Positions 31,809-43,695 of a stretch of DNA of 64,000 bases are shown here, piece by piece (the first letter of the stretch is position 1; every line of letters starts with the position of its first letter). Source of the DNA: Cutaneotrichosporon cavernicola (lineage: Eukaryota > Basidiomycota > Tremellomycetes > Trichosporonales > Trichosporonaceae); the NCBI RefSeq assembly GCF_030864355.1, contig NC_083393.1, positions 2,480,001 through 2,544,000 on the forward strand, given 5' to 3'. The notes below the pieces were generated by a model, which was not told the DNA's origin, made no database searches, and worked only from the letters and a program-made list of their open reading frames with translations. Position numbers and translations under genes: made by a program.

Positions 31809-32516
31809 ATTGCGCGTCGCGCAGACTAGGGCGGGGTACACGTGGCATCGGGCGATGTATTGATTCCTCACGCACTGTGAGGCTGCGGACGGCTAGCGCG
31901 AGGGAGGTTGTGTGGGAAGACGAGACGGACAGGTTGCAAATGACGTGTGCACGCTGGAGGGCGCCGAGTGGGCCGAGCCAGGCTCTGGGTTCTGGTATCA
32001 GGCGGTCAAGCTAGCTCTCACGCAGTTAGACTCTCAGGCGGTCACGCGTTCTGACGTGTACTGGCCGCGGCGGTTGCTCATGAAGAGAGGATCAGTAGAG
32101 GATCAGTCGGAAAGACCGCCAGTCATGCCAGCCACGCGGGGAACTGTACCCAGCGCATCGCGCTGCGCTTTCCGTCGTTGTGTGGTTTTGCTCCAGACGA
32201 CTTGATCATTTGCGTCCAGGAGCGTCTTGGTTGGATACAGACGAGTCTTCAGACAATGTAGGCAACACGCCCCAGCCCAGCGTGATTCCCACCTCTCCCC
32301 GATCACGTGCCAGGGTGAAGCCACGGTTGAATCCTGTTGGGAGCATCTGAAAACGTAGCAACACCTATTCTCACCACTATTGCGTCGGATGCTGCTATTA
32401 CTACCATTCATCACTGATCATTGACACATGACACACCGAGCCCCGTTCGGCAAGTAACAAGGGAGAAGCTAATACAGAGTCCGACGGTGGCGTGATCTGC
32501 GCCAGAAGCACCACTT
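31809..32516. other. Intergenic region downstream of eL34
   Basis: 708 bp; no gene supported on either strand. Confidence 0.4.
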
Positions 32517-32639
32517 CTACCTCGCACCGATCATCAGTCCGCGGTCTGGTTTGCGCCGCTTCAACTTGGGGACGGTGGCCACGAGCGTAACGATGTACGC
32601 CGCTGTACACCAATACGCTAGTTTGATGGTACTGATCAT
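32517..32639 (-). CDS. Candidate 40-residue single-pass membrane microprotein
   Basis: An ATG frame of 40 codons on the minus strand encodes a short N-terminus, one hydrophobic helix (KLAYWCTAAYIVTLVA) and a basic tail (KLKRRKPDRG), a pattern typical of tail- or signal-anchored small membrane proteins. The ATG context is CAACAATGA. The same frame is open upstream without another strong start, so an upstream exon is possible. No family recognised; coding status rests only on this pattern. Confidence 0.3.
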   Translation of the reverse strand: MISTIKLAYWCTAAYIVTLVATVPKLKRRKPDRGLMIGAR

Positions 32640-33366
32640 TGTTGATAGGATCGCTGGCGGCTGTGGACTGAGTGGCGCGAAGAGTTCATGGAGACCACTA
32701 GGATCGAGGCTCTGACGACTGGAACTGTCGGCCTCATGGGGACGATCGGCGCCGGACGCCGGTATGGGGATGACGTAGGGACAGTGGTAGAGCCTGGGCC
32801 ATGGGAAATGGGGCGTAGATGAAGAAGCAAATAAAGCGCGAGGCAGACAGATTATCCACACAGTTGACACAACGCACGGTCCTCTCTACTCATTGAGCTG
32901 CCTTCACTATTAAATCATTCACTTCACTTACTACTCGGCCTACTCGGCCTACTCTTCTACCCCAAGAGATCAACTTGGGCTCACCTCGAGCAACCTGACC
33001 CCCAGCGCCTCTGTCTGTATCAATTACCACTCACAGGCTAGGCAAAGCAACCGACTCTTCAGCCATAATCCACCCACCACCCCAGAATCGCGTCCTCCCA
33101 TCGCGTTCAGTGATTCGTACCACCTTCCCCACTCTCTCCAATCTACAACCTCTTCTTTCCAACTATCACTTCTATTCTCATTCACATTCTCTCTCTCGCT
33201 CTCTCTCGCTTACTCTCTCTTCTTTCTTTCTCTCTTTCTCTCTCTCTCTCGCATTCTCCACCCTCCCCTCCTTCCCCAGTCGCTCACCATCGCTTATCTT
33301 CCCACTCACCATCCCCCACCACACCTACTGCCGCTTCAACCTTCACTCACACAGCGCGCCATCACC
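32640..33366. promoter_or_regulatory. Promoter and CT-rich leader of the HSF-type gene
   Basis: 727 bp. From about 33166 to 33262 it is almost pure pyrimidine (TCTCTC and TTTC runs), typical of leaders of well-expressed basidiomycete genes. Repeated CTACTCGGC occurs near 32932-32955. Confidence 0.55.
33166..33262 (+). repeat. Polypyrimidine tract upstream of the HSF-type gene
   Basis: About 100 nt of CT-rich sequence on the coding strand, ending about 100 nt before the ATG. Confidence 0.8.
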
Positions 33367-35542
33367 ATGGACGCCTTCCCAGCCAACTCCCTCGAGCACC
33401 CCTTCCTCGGCCCAGACCACGATCTAGCAACCCGGGGCCACCGCGGTTCGTCTCCACACCGGATCTCCCACGAACTCGACCTGCACATCCCCGACTTTGG
33501 TACGCTCTCCGGTGCCGGAAGCGCCCCTGATCAGCCTTCCTTCGACACGTCGGGTGACAGGTCCCAGAGCTTCGGCGACGCCCACGCCGCTGACACCCTC
33601 GTCAACCTTGCAAACTGGTCGTCTCCAACCCACTTTGCCAACTACGACGCACTACAATCCACTATTTGCCCTGAAGCCGTACGCCCCTACACGGCCGGTG
33701 AGCCCGACTACAGCGTCTTTAACACTCCACCGTCCTACGCCAGCATCTCCGACCATTCCAGTTCAAGCAGCTTCGCAATGCCGACTCCCACCCACTTCGA
33801 CGTCCCAATTCATCCGGACGTGTTCGAGGCCGAACCCAGGTACGACCTCACTCAGCCCAAGGACGACCTTAACGGGCAGTACGACAATTGGCCTCTGCCT
33901 TCCTCTGAGGTTCCTGCCCGGTCCGATCTCCCGCCGTCTTCAGTTCCTCGGCCTTGCGGGAGCTCGTGGCCTATAGACCCAGACTTCTCCGGTCCTCCCA
34001 GTCGTCGTGCACCCAGTCCCAGCTTCTCAACGGCCTCCTCCGCGACCTGGACGGACATGCCCAAGTCACCTTCCACCCGTCACTTTTCATCCCAACTGGT
34101 TCCGGCGCCTCTCAAGTTCCGCAGCACTCATGCAGTTAGCGAGGACCTTATCTCCCCCGCACTCTCGATGCCCACACGCGACACCAAAAATCACGTCCAG
34201 GGCTATGGTAACGTGGAGAGCTCGGGGATTGACAGCCCCTCACAGGTGTACCAACAGTTAACCGGCTCACTGGAAGAGCCAGAGCCAACCGACGTTGACA
34301 CTGACGATGACGGGGAATACGTGGACAACCTCGACAACGACGAATACAAGCGCCCTGTGCAGGTAAGGGGCCGACAGAAGCAGAACCACCGGAAGACATT
34401 CAAAGTCGGCCTCTGGGAGTGAGACACCTCGAGGAATGTTGCTCATTCCATCGCAGCACCATCAACGACATTTCCTTCCGTCAGTGGATCCACTGGTCTG
34501 AGGATGGCAAGTGCGGAGAGATTCCCGACAAGAGCAAGGTGAGTCGTCGGGCGTGAGCGATCTGACATCAGTTCCAGGGCAGCAAGGGTGCGCTGCTGAA
34601 TGGTGATGCCAGCCAGGCTGATGTCCAGCCATGCGAGCTATCACCGACGCCAAGGACTTCGGTGGCTTTGTCCGCCAACTGCACATGTTCGAGAAGACTC
34701 ACGGTAATCTGCTAACTTCAGGTGGGGCTTTACCTGCTTCAGCTTCTGTGGCGACAAGTAGAGGCTTGATCTTAGCTGCGCTGATCCGAGGTCGTGTGGC
34801 TTCCGACACGACAACTTTCGCCGTGGCCGCTTCGACCTTCTGGAGCAGATGAAGCGCAAGGGCGAGACCAAGGTCCTCCGTCAAGTTACTGTGAGCATGT
34901 CATCGTTTCACACTGATATTTTCAGAAGCCAAAGCCCAAGCCCAAGCTCAAGCCGTCCGCGCGTGCCAAGAAGCACAAGGTGGCTGGGGCGGCCAAGAGC
35001 TCGGCCATCAAACCCAGGCCCAAGGCCACGCCTACACACCAGGGTGTCCCCGGTGTCCGCAGGTCCAAGGGCCCAGTGAAGAACGTCTCTGACTCCGAGA
35101 GCGAGGGATATGATCCCACCAATGTCAGTGTGTCATTCCACCGGGTCCTGGAAGTGGTGGGATCGCCACTTACCACAGGATCTCGAAGCCATCTTCAATG
35201 CTCCTGCCACCAAGCCTTGCTACACCGCGGCCGTCGGACCTAGCCGCATGATTCACAAGCAGAGTGCCGAGCGCGACTCTCAGGTTCTAGCCGCTCCGAA
35301 ACGCAGCAGAGCCTCCAAGCAGACCGCTCCTGATTGTACATCGACGCTCCCGTTGTGCCATTTCTAACTCCGCAGCTAAAGGTCCTCTCACGACCCCGGC
35401 GCCACAGCAGGCCGTGGGCCCGTCGACCAAGGCTATCCTCAAAGGCTCCGTGAAGCGCCGCGCCCCCACTCCCGATCCTATTTCCAGCCCAACCAAGCAT
35501 GCGAAGGTCGCCCGGTCGCGTTCCAAGGGGATGCGTATGTAG
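33367..35542 (+). CDS. HSF-type DNA-binding transcription factor (middle exons unresolved)
   Basis: Likely nuclear regulator with a heat-shock-factor-type winged-helix domain. Supported exons: 33367-34418, 34457-34538, then DNA-binding exons within about 34578-34890, and 34926-35123, 35179-35335 and 35376-35542. About 330 disordered residues precede the domain: KTFKVGLWDTINDI, then FRQWIHWSEDGKCGEIPDKS, then DFGGFVRQLHMFEKTH (compare FSSFVRQLNMYGF in HSF) and CGFRHDNFRRGRFDLLEQMK (compare HPNFRRG..DLL). The C-terminal part is Lys/Pro-rich with many nuclear-localisation-like stretches. Between 34578 and 34800 I could not find splice sites that keep all motifs in one frame without a 26-nt intron. 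The MFEKTH sequence in place of MYGF is unusual. It is not the canonical Hsf1; perhaps a lineage-specific paralogue. Confidence 0.75.
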
Positions 35543-35888
35543 GCCAACTCACAACCCAACCCATCTTCCACTTATCATCTACAGCAACCTCTGTGGCTGC
35601 CGCACGAGTTAATCGTCCCATCTGGCATCCATTCGCATGCTCCTCATCCCAAAACCATGCCTCGTTTTCCTTCATCTGCTTGTATTTCCATCATCATCTT
35701 TGCGCCTCCATGTTGCGCTCGCATATTATGTAGCCCACCCACTCGTTACCTAGCATTCTCGATTCCACATCGGCCTCTATATCTCAGTTGCATGTTCGCG
35801 TTAGTTCGTAAAGTATACCCGCTTCATGCAAACAATGCGTGTGGTGCTGATGTGCGCGGTGCGCGGTGGTCTAGATTCTACAGTGTTG
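35543..35888. other. Convergent 3' spacer
   Basis: 346 bp between the HSF-type gene and prephenate dehydratase, both of which end here. No gene seen. Confidence 0.4.
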
Positions 35889-36962
35889 CTATGACAAGTT
35901 GACGTCCTCGGGGTTGAACGAGCCCATCAGGATGGCGCCCGACGTATCCATCGCGAGAGCGTTGACGCGGACCTCAGCGAGGGCGAAGCGCGGGAATGGC
36001 ACACCGGCGACGGCGCCTGGCGGCGCGGGTCGTTGGTGAATGGACAAAGCTGGGCCGAAGTGGGAGATGGCGCCGATCGAGCCAATGTCGCGAAGGGCGT
36101 AGAACGCGATTTTGTGGGCGTCGGCAGGGGGCGGTGCTGGTGCCTCGCGCGAGAGGAGGAGGAAACGAGTGAAGTTGTCTTCCATCAGCAAGATGATCTC
36201 GTAATGCGTCCTTTAACCGCCTGTGTCATTCTCCATTTATCCCGGTAACACTCACTCTTGACGCCCTGTACGCCCTCAGCAAGCACGTTGACGCGGCTGC
36301 CTTCGCGCTCGACCGCCGCCCGTGAGCAGATGGCGGCCCCACTTTTATCTCCCTGTGCCAACACGCTGGTCAGAGCGCCTGCCGTTGAAGGCCACGGTAC
36401 GCGCTCGGCATGAGGGAGGTAGTTATCCAGCCAGGCGCTGCACTGGCCCAGCGCCTGCTCATGCGATCGAACATATCGGATATCCTCGAGACGCGAACCC
36501 CTCAGCCCCACGAGCTGGTGGCTGATGGAGAGCGTCGTGTCCGCGACGATGTGCGGCTGCTCAGGCGCCGTCGGTGATGCGACGCCTCCCTGTGATGCCA
36601 AAGCATCGGGCGTCGGTGGGTACAGGTACTCCATGGCCGGGAATGCGGGGTCCGCAAGCGGGGAGAGGAGCGCGTCGACCGTCTCTAGCACGACGCCTTG
36701 CAGAGTGTTCTCGAGTGGGAGGACAGCATAGTCACACGCCTTGGATGCAGCATAAACGTCTAGTGTTAGCTCCTCGATCACAGATTCAGCGTAAGGGGCC
36801 CAGATAGCCTGCCCCGAGTAGCAACTCACCTCCAATGGTATCGCATGGACGCAGGTTGATCCCCCCGCCGAGCCGGCGAGCAAAGTGATTAGCAGCCTGC
36901 TCGCCGTACGTTCCCGCCGGACCGAGATATGCGATGGTGCGAGGCATGGCGCGCAGGACCAT
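35889..36962 (-). CDS. PHA2: Prephenate dehydratase
   Basis: Converts prephenate to phenylpyruvate in phenylalanine biosynthesis. Exons 36962-36830, 36759-36256 and 36178-35889 sum to 927 nt (308 aa). The N-terminus IAYLGPAGTYGEQAANHF is the family start. VLPLENTLQGVV follows, then ISHQLVGL and the catalytic TRF motif within GVKNNFTRFLLLSR. The C-terminal ACT domain (KIAFYALRDIGSIGAISHFG) would bind phenylalanine for feedback control. An internal ATG at 36947 gives a version five residues shorter that begins MPRTIAYLGP and may be the real start. The gene is divergent from eS30 across 327 bp. Confidence 0.93.
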
Positions 36963-37289
36963 GGACAGGTGTATAATCTAGAGTCTAGAGTCGATTGAGT
37001 AGGGGTATCGGCACGACATATGTTAAACGACATATGTTTGGCCGGCTAAGCCGACCGGTCGAGTTGGTGGAGGCGAGTGGTTACCGGACATCTCCGTCCG
37101 TTGGAGTGGGGCAGGAATAGAGACGGAAGTATTCATTCCGTGAAGCCACAATGTCCAAACTCCGCGGGATTTTGGTTCAACAGCTCCCGTGCCAAACCCT
37201 CTGAATCTGCAGTCCAAGTGTCTTATCCACATCAACCAGGTGAGTACGACCGAAGGCAGCGACGAGGACGATAACTGATATCAGTCAAA
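36963..37289. promoter_or_regulatory. Shared promoter of PHA2 and RPS30
   Basis: 327 bp between two divergent ATGs. TCTAGAGTCTAGAGTC duplication near 36976-36990 and two ACATATGTT motifs near 37016-37038 form short repeats. TGATATCAG ahead of the eS30 ATG suggests a leader-intron acceptor. Confidence 0.5.
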
Positions 37290-38152
37290 ATGGGTAAGGT
37301 CCACGGCTCTCTCGCGCGTGCCGGTAAGGTCAAGTCGCAGGTGAATATCGCTTCGGATTGCTCGGAGGAGGGAGATGGGCCTTGGAAGGAGATGGGTGGC
37401 GAGGGATGGCCATGGGCTCGCGTCGGCTAGTGGCACCCTCCAGATTGTTCGTCTGCGCGTGCGCGTGCACATGCCCTGCGCGGAGAGGAAGGAGAAGAGG
37501 AGCTCGAGGAAGACGGAGGTGGCGAGAACCGCGCTGACGCCCAGACTCCTAAGGTCGAGAAGCAGGAGAAGAAGAAGGCGGTCAAGGGCCGTGCCAGTGA
37601 GTAGCATGCAAGCGGGCATGGACGGCACGACTAGGCGACGACGAAGACATTGCGAGACGACCACTTTCAGGACGCTGAGCACCTGTGGGCGGATGGCTGG
37701 GATGGATGGCAAAGTCTGCCAGACACGACGCGTGTTTGCCGCAAACAGCGCAGATTTCTGCGCAGCATCTCGAACATCCTGCCCCCTCTCTGTCCGACTC
37801 CGCTCGTTACCTCGAAACTCTGGCGATGTCGTCGTCCCCGGGTTTTCGCCGCCCATTGCCCGCTCCCACCACTCAGCGACCAAAGCTAACCCCACAGAGA
37901 AGCGCGCACAGTACATTAGCCGCTTCGTCAACGTCACTCTCACTCCCGGTGGCAAGCGCTCCATGTAAGTGTCGCGACCCAATCTCCTGTTCGGGATGAT
38001 ATATGAAATCACGCATAGTTCAATCAGACCTATCATGATCGACACAATTCCATCTTAGTCTTTCGCTCCTATCTGATCCACTCCTTTTCATGCGCATTTG
38101 AACTCGCGCTGACACGCACAGGAACCAGCAGCCCGCAGGCAAGTCGGGTTAA
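37290..38152 (+). CDS. RPS30: 40S ribosomal protein eS30
   Basis: Small-subunit ribosomal protein. Exons 37290-37340, 37545-37596, 37898-37964 and 38122-38152 sum to 201 nt (66 aa). The translation begins MGKVHGSLARAGKVKSQ, continues TPKVEKQEKKKAVKGRAKKR and FVNVTLTPGGKRSMNQQ, the standard eS30 sequence, without the ubiquitin-like fusion found in animals. The introns (204, 301 and 157 nt) are far longer than those of neighbouring genes. Confidence 0.95.
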
Positions 38153-38609
38153 TCGACTCGACACACACATGTAGACGGGACTTGTACGGTGATGGAGATG
38201 CTGCATCATTAGTTGGCTGGGTGTGCTTTGTGCGTGGTTGGTGAGGCCTAGAGGATTTGGTGTGAGCCCGCGCGTAGCTGGAAGTTAAACCCAGCGCGCA
38301 AAGTGTCTGCGATCCATGTCATCAGCTGTTGCAGGAGGCTAGCAGGGGAGTGAGATGGTCCAGAGAAGGAGAGCTACCCAGCATGCCGTCAGCGTACTCG
38401 TACTTGTATGGCACAGGTATTTGCCAAGTTGCACTGGACGTGGCGCCGGAAAGAATAGAATACAGGACTGCCGTCTCCGCCAAATGAGACCACTGCAACC
38501 AGATAAGGTGCAATCGCCCCTGCGAGAATGCGTGCATGCCAATATGTATTCGCGACTCCTAACGTACACTTTACGATCGTCATTATCTCCTCTCCTACAC
38601 TGTTTACAT
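38153..38609. other. Convergent spacer between RPS30 and the NDR-type kinase gene
   Basis: 457 bp, no gene supported. Confidence 0.4.
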
Positions 38610-41140
38610 CTACGACGCCACACGCGAAACTCTCGCCTTCAAAGCTTTCTTGAGTCTCTGTGACGCGCGCACTGTCGCCTCACTAGCGCGCGGCGTCCCC
38701 TCTCCTAGACTCTCTCCGTCCATTTCACTGAGACGTTTCCACTGTGCCGCAGCAGCAGCAGCAGCCGCGAGTGCTGCCTCAGCCGCCACGCTATCCTTGA
38801 CAATCTCCTGCCACTTAACGAGCTCACCGAGGCGATCGAACTCGCGCTCGAGTGTCAAACTGTCCGTACTCTCGCTGAAGCGGCCGTATAGCTCTCCGTC
38901 AGTCGCATACCGCTGTTCCTCGGACCCGTACCCCGAGTCAGATGTTGGTTCAGGGGATCGGATCGCGAAGGCACTCTTGACCCGCGGCCGAGGCGCGCCC
39001 TCGTATAACCGCCCGTAGGTCGGGTACTGCCTGCTCTCGTGGTATGGGCGCGGGTAGGGCTCGTAGTCTGGATCGTCGTCGTCGGAGAGCACCACCTCGT
39101 CCTCGTGCTCGTTCTCCTGCTCGCGCTCATTGCGGCGAGTAAACGAGTCCCCGTCACTAGCGTAACCTAGCTCAACGCTGTCCGCGTACCGCGTGGACGC
39201 CGAAGGCTCGGTGTACACCTCGTCTGGCGGCTCGTCGTAGCTCGTCGGCGAGCGGAACGTCCAACCCTTGAATGCGAGTCTTGGGTCAGCTAGTACTAAA
39301 GAATACTCACTCCTTGCGGATCGCCATGACCTGCGGGCCGTATGCCGGGTTACCGAGGAGTGGATCACGAAGGTCAAGTGCCGAGTTGGCTGGTGCGAGC
39401 GGCTCATTTGGGATATCGTCGTCAAAGTGTTGTGTGTCGTCTGGCGTCTCGAGATTGGGCTGATATGGCGGCATCTGCTCGTGCAGTGTGTCCCAGTCAA
39501 TGCCGAAGAACCACGGGTGATTCATCAACTGCTCGACGCCATCGCTTCCCAGTGGCGGCTCGTCCAGAAGTGGCACGGCTGAGAACGAGCCACGCCGCTT
39601 AGACTGGGGGATATACCCGAGCCTGTCCTCTGGCTCGCACAGGAGTTTCCTGATAAAGTCAATGGCGAGCACTGACGAGCGTGGCGACCGAGGAAACTTG
39701 AGATTTTGCTTCCAGTCCAGGATCTTCTGGCGCGCTGCTTCGCGCGAGTTGCCCATAAATGGCACCGAACCATAAAGCGCTTCGTACACTGATATCAGCA
39801 CTGTTACTGCTTCTTGTCTCCCTCACCGATGATACCCAGACCCCACCAGTCTGCGCCGAACCCGTACCCCACGCCGCGTATTACCTCTGGCGCCATGTAC
39901 GAGTTTGTTCCGCAGATCGTGTATGCCATGCGGCGGCGCTGCTTGCGCCAGCTGAGGAGCTTGGACTTGTCTGCCCATCCTGGTGGCGCGTTTGGTGCGG
40001 GCTCGATTCGTCTCCGCCGATTCCCGAATGCTGGACGCGCAAGAGGAATACCGTGTCGTTTCAGAACGGCCCGACGCTGGTGCTCGTAGTAGCTCGAGTC
40101 GTGGGACCAGTGCAAGTCGGTGGCGAGACCAAAATCAGCTACCCGTATATGGCCCTGGTGATTGAACAGAAAGTTGTCGGGCTTGACGTCGCGATGGATG
40201 TACCCGAGCTTGTGGACCTGGTGGAGCGCAAGAACCATCTCGGCAGCATAGAACCGCATCTCGTTCTCTGGGAGACAGCCGCGCGCCATGAGCAGCGTTA
40301 GCAGGTCACCACCGCCCATGTACTCGAGCACAAGGAAGAGGTGGTCCCTGTCCTGGAACGCACAGTGCAGCGACGGTATCCAGCGCACGCCCTGCATGCT
40401 CGTCGCGGTGCTCAGCAGGTCCTTCTCGGCGCAGACATGGCCTTCCTGGCCCATCCGGAGGAGACTGGGGTCAGCTCAGCCACCTGCGGAACTTACTCTG
40501 TCTTGCGGAGTTGTTTGATAGCGACTATCCCATTCCGGCGAATATCGTGGGCGATGTATACGACGCCGAACGCGCCCTGTCCGATGACGCGCCCGACTTG
40601 AAAACTCCTAAAGTCGACTTTGGCGCGCTTGGCGCGTAGCGGGCGTGGGCGCAACCCACGCGCCAGCGCATCATAGTACTGTTCAAAGTACAGCGCGTTT
40701 CCAGCGGCATGTTCGAGTGTGGCGAGAGTGGGGCGCGGACGTTCGATGCGGAAGGTTGCACGTGCGGGTGTGACAGGCGGTGTAGGCATCGCGTCCTCGA
40801 GCGTATACGACACCTTGTTGAGCACTTTTGGCCTGCGCTTGACCGTGCCCGTGTTAGGTGTGGGCGACTCGAGCGACGACGCGGCTGTTGGTGTATCCGA
40901 CTCGACGGTTGGTGAGGTCTGAGAAGAAGAGTTCAGTTCGGGCGAGGATGGAGCTGGCGTTACTGGTGGTGCTTTGATCAGGTGGTCGGTGGGAACGCCG
41001 GAGCGCGCGTAGATCGCGACGTGTTTGTCTGGCGCAGGCTCCAACATGAGAGGAGGCACGCTGACGCATATGTTGTCGCCAAGTTTCGGGGGCGTGATCA
41101 AGTCGAGCAGCCAGCGCTGCCATGGTCGCTCCGTCGTCAT
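38610..41140 (-). CDS. NDR-class AGC protein kinase
   Basis: Ser/Thr kinase of the AGC family, NDR/LATS-like class (relatives include Dbf2, Cbk1 and Sid2, acting in mitotic exit or polarity). Exons 41140-40497, 40464-39827, 39788-39311 and 39279-38610 total 2,430 nt (809 aa). Kinase elements: VGRVIGQGAFGVVYIA, IVAIKQLRKT, YMGGGDLL, IHRDVKPDN and VADFGLATDLHWSHDSSYYE. A roughly 60-residue insert precedes CGTNSYMAPEVIRG; such an insert between DFG and APE is the NDR hallmark. LDWKQNLKFP follows, then an AGC tail with FKGWTFRSP. An acidic C-terminal extension contains DDDDPDYEPYPRPYHES and a poly-Ala run near the end. Whether it is the Dbf2/Sid2 orthologue or a separate basidiomycete member is unresolved. 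Confidence 0.88.
38750..38782. repeat. GCA/GCN trinucleotide run encoding poly-alanine
   Basis: In-frame GCN run in the NDR-type kinase C-terminus encoding eight consecutive Ala within a longer Ala-rich segment. Confidence 0.75.
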
Positions 41141-42213
41141 TGTGCAGAGTCGGGGGAGGGGAGGGGAGGGCAAGGGTGATGAGGTGAGGAGGTGAGGATC
41201 GACTGCGAGCTGCCCCGCGGCGCGCAAGTGTTGATTAGAGACACAACACGAGATAGGAGAATGAGACACGGCACTGCACAGCGAGGCAGGTGGGGTAATA
41301 CGGTCTGCGACCGCTTCAAGGTGAGGGTGAGGGTGAGGGCGAGAGAGTGAGAGTGAGAGTGAGGGTTGTGCCGCCGGGGCCGTGATCAGGAGTACGTTTC
41401 GGAGCTGGAGCCCAGGTGGGAGAGTCGAGGCCGGTGTGGAACTGGATAGAGGTAAGTGAGTGAGGGTGAGGGTGGGTGTGAGGGTGGCCGACCTCGAGGC
41501 CTAACGAGGCAAGGCGGTAAGGATGTAAGGCGGGGCATGTGGAAGAAGCAGTATTCTTCCCTTTGATGATTTGAGTGAGGAAGGCGAGTGAGTGAGTGAG
41601 AGGGTTTACTGGCCTCGAAGCGATCAGTGCTCAACCCGACGCCACAGTAAATAATCCTTAATCAACTCGAATACTTTCACCCTAACATTAGGATATTAGA
41701 AACTCGTACCCCGACTCAACAACCTGACATTGTCAAATACATTCCTCGTTTCCCCTCGTACCTCAATCGACCAAGGCTTTGTGCTCGTAGGTTTGAGCGC
41801 GCACGCTCCTCTAGTCAAGTGGTCAAGATTAAGAGGCAATGGCGCGCTGGCCACCGAGCCCAAGCCAGAAGAGACAAAGGCAGAACCAACAACTAGACAT
41901 CTGTCACACACCGCACATACACTGCACATACAAGGAAGATCAAGGTCGTGTCACGGCCTTGTTTGCTTCTCGGATGGACAAAGGTACATTTCAATAACAT
42001 GGCTCGGAGCAGCATTAAAAATTATTAAAAACGAGAGACATGACTACAGCTTCCCTTTACTCATTACTCTATACCTCTCTATACTTCCCACTCATGCTAG
42101 ACTGATACAACGGCAATAATCCAAGGTTACACTGAAACAAGAAGCCTATCCTAATCCCTGGAAGCCGCCATTGTTCCAACAGGCGTTTCACAGACCGACA
42201 CGGACCCTTTGCT
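41141..42213. other. Kinase promoter and bHLH 3' flank
   Basis: 1,073 bp without a supported gene. It contains a GGTGAGGGTGA-type array at about 41321-41367 and GAGTGAGTGAG stretches near 41456 and 41585. Confidence 0.5.
41321..41367. repeat. GGTGAG/GAGTGA purine-rich tandem repeat
   Basis: Five to seven imperfect six-base units upstream of the NDR-type kinase gene. Confidence 0.75.
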
Positions 42214-43695
42214 TTACATGCGCAAGATGTCTCGCGCGGTTTTGCCCTGAGTGCGGTGATGGTGCCGCACTTCATTCACGTCTCCAGAGCGCGCGATACC
42301 GCCGTCGAGCGTAAACTCCTCGGCGTCGAGGGGGAGACGGCGCTCCAGGCCACGGTGAACGGTCATGAGCGGCGTGCTCCCAGAGCTGTGGGTGGGGCGA
42401 AGGGTGTCGGGCGAGCTGATGGCGAGAAGCATGTGCGCCGCGTCCTCGGGGTTCATCTCGCCTACCCTCTCTGGCGGGCTCAGCTTGTGTGGGCCGGTGA
42501 GGGGAGAGGGGAGGGCGCCATCGAACAGCGAAATGTTCTGCAACGGGGCGAGGAATGGAGACGGCTCAGGAGGGCCGGTTGCGCTGCTCGCTGTCGACGC
42601 GTTGCTCGGGTACGAGTGGAAGGGCGAGGTCGGGCTAGGAGTCGGGAACGGGAGGCAGATGTCTGGCGGCGGGGCACGTGACTGATGCTGAGATCGGGGA
42701 GGAGGCGCGCTCGAGAGCAGACTCGATATGCTCGGGGGATGCGGCGAGGCAGTCGAGTGCGATGTAGACGTGCGGGTCTGTGAGCTGTGCGACCCGTCCG
42801 AGCGGGATCGGAATGCCAGCGTGAACGGAGCCGGGAGGTTGGTCTCTTCCTCGGTCTCGTCGGGGTCGTGGTTTGGTGCGGCGCGCACAGGAGGGGTCAT
42901 GGACGGCGAGGGCGGCGAGGACGGGTGCTTGGGCGATGAGTACCACGGGCGGTATGGCCGTTCGCGCCGTCCGTGCCCACGTTCCCGCTCGTACACAACC
43001 TCGCGCTCGCGCGGGCTGTCGACGTCCATGCTCGAGTCGTCGGTGGTCGTCGACAGGCGACGGCGATTGTGGTCTGGAGCCGCCTCGACCTCGGTCTCAG
43101 CCTCGAGGTCGGCGATGCGGTTCTTGAGCTCACGCATGTGTTCGACTGTACGCTCTAGGACCTAGCTGTTACCAGGGCGCTGGCTCTCAGGTCCCGTGGG
43201 GATGTGACTCACCTCGAGCTTGAACTCGCCCCCCTTTCCGCCGTTATCCTCTCCAAGGCCAGGCACCATGCCGCGGAGGTTGGATAGGGCTGCGTTGATC
43301 TTCTCGCGGCGTCGCCGTTCAATGAGCGAGTGGTTGGCCCTGCGCAGCTGCTCGCGCGACAATGGTCTCCCGTTCGGACCGAGCTTGTGACCAGGCGTGG
43401 CCTTGGGTGCAGTACCGCCCTTTCGCGGCTTGGTAACTGGGTCGTACTCGCTATCACCGGACGGCGAGCTTGGACTCGCACTGCGGTTGCGTTTACGTGG
43501 TATCGGAGGAGGCGGCATCGTGTATGAGTCTAACTCGTTTGAGAATGAGCGGCGGTACGACCGAGACGAGGAAGGGTAATAGCCTGGTCTTGGAGGAGTT
43601 GGGCCGAGAGCACTGAGAGACGGGGGGGCCGAGAGCGTCGGAGCAAACCTCGACAGGTATGTATCGTGCATAGGCAGCGGAAGAAGGTAGCCCAT
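42214..43695 (-). CDS. Basic helix-loop-helix transcription factor
   Basis: Probable nuclear E-box-binding regulator. Exons 43695-43213 and 43161-42214 sum to 1,431 nt (476 aa). The basic region and helix 1 read RRANHSLIERRRREKINAAL (residues about 132-151), with the H-E-R contact residues of E-box binders. The loop is GMVPGLGEDNGGKGGEF, and helix 2 is LERTVEHMRELKNRIADLEA, running into a short coiled coil. The 51-nt intron falls exactly between loop and helix 2. The C-terminal 280 residues are Ser/Pro-rich and disordered. The MGYLLPLP start was chosen because the frame upstream to 44046 has no ATG. The specific pathway is unknown. Confidence 0.88.
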
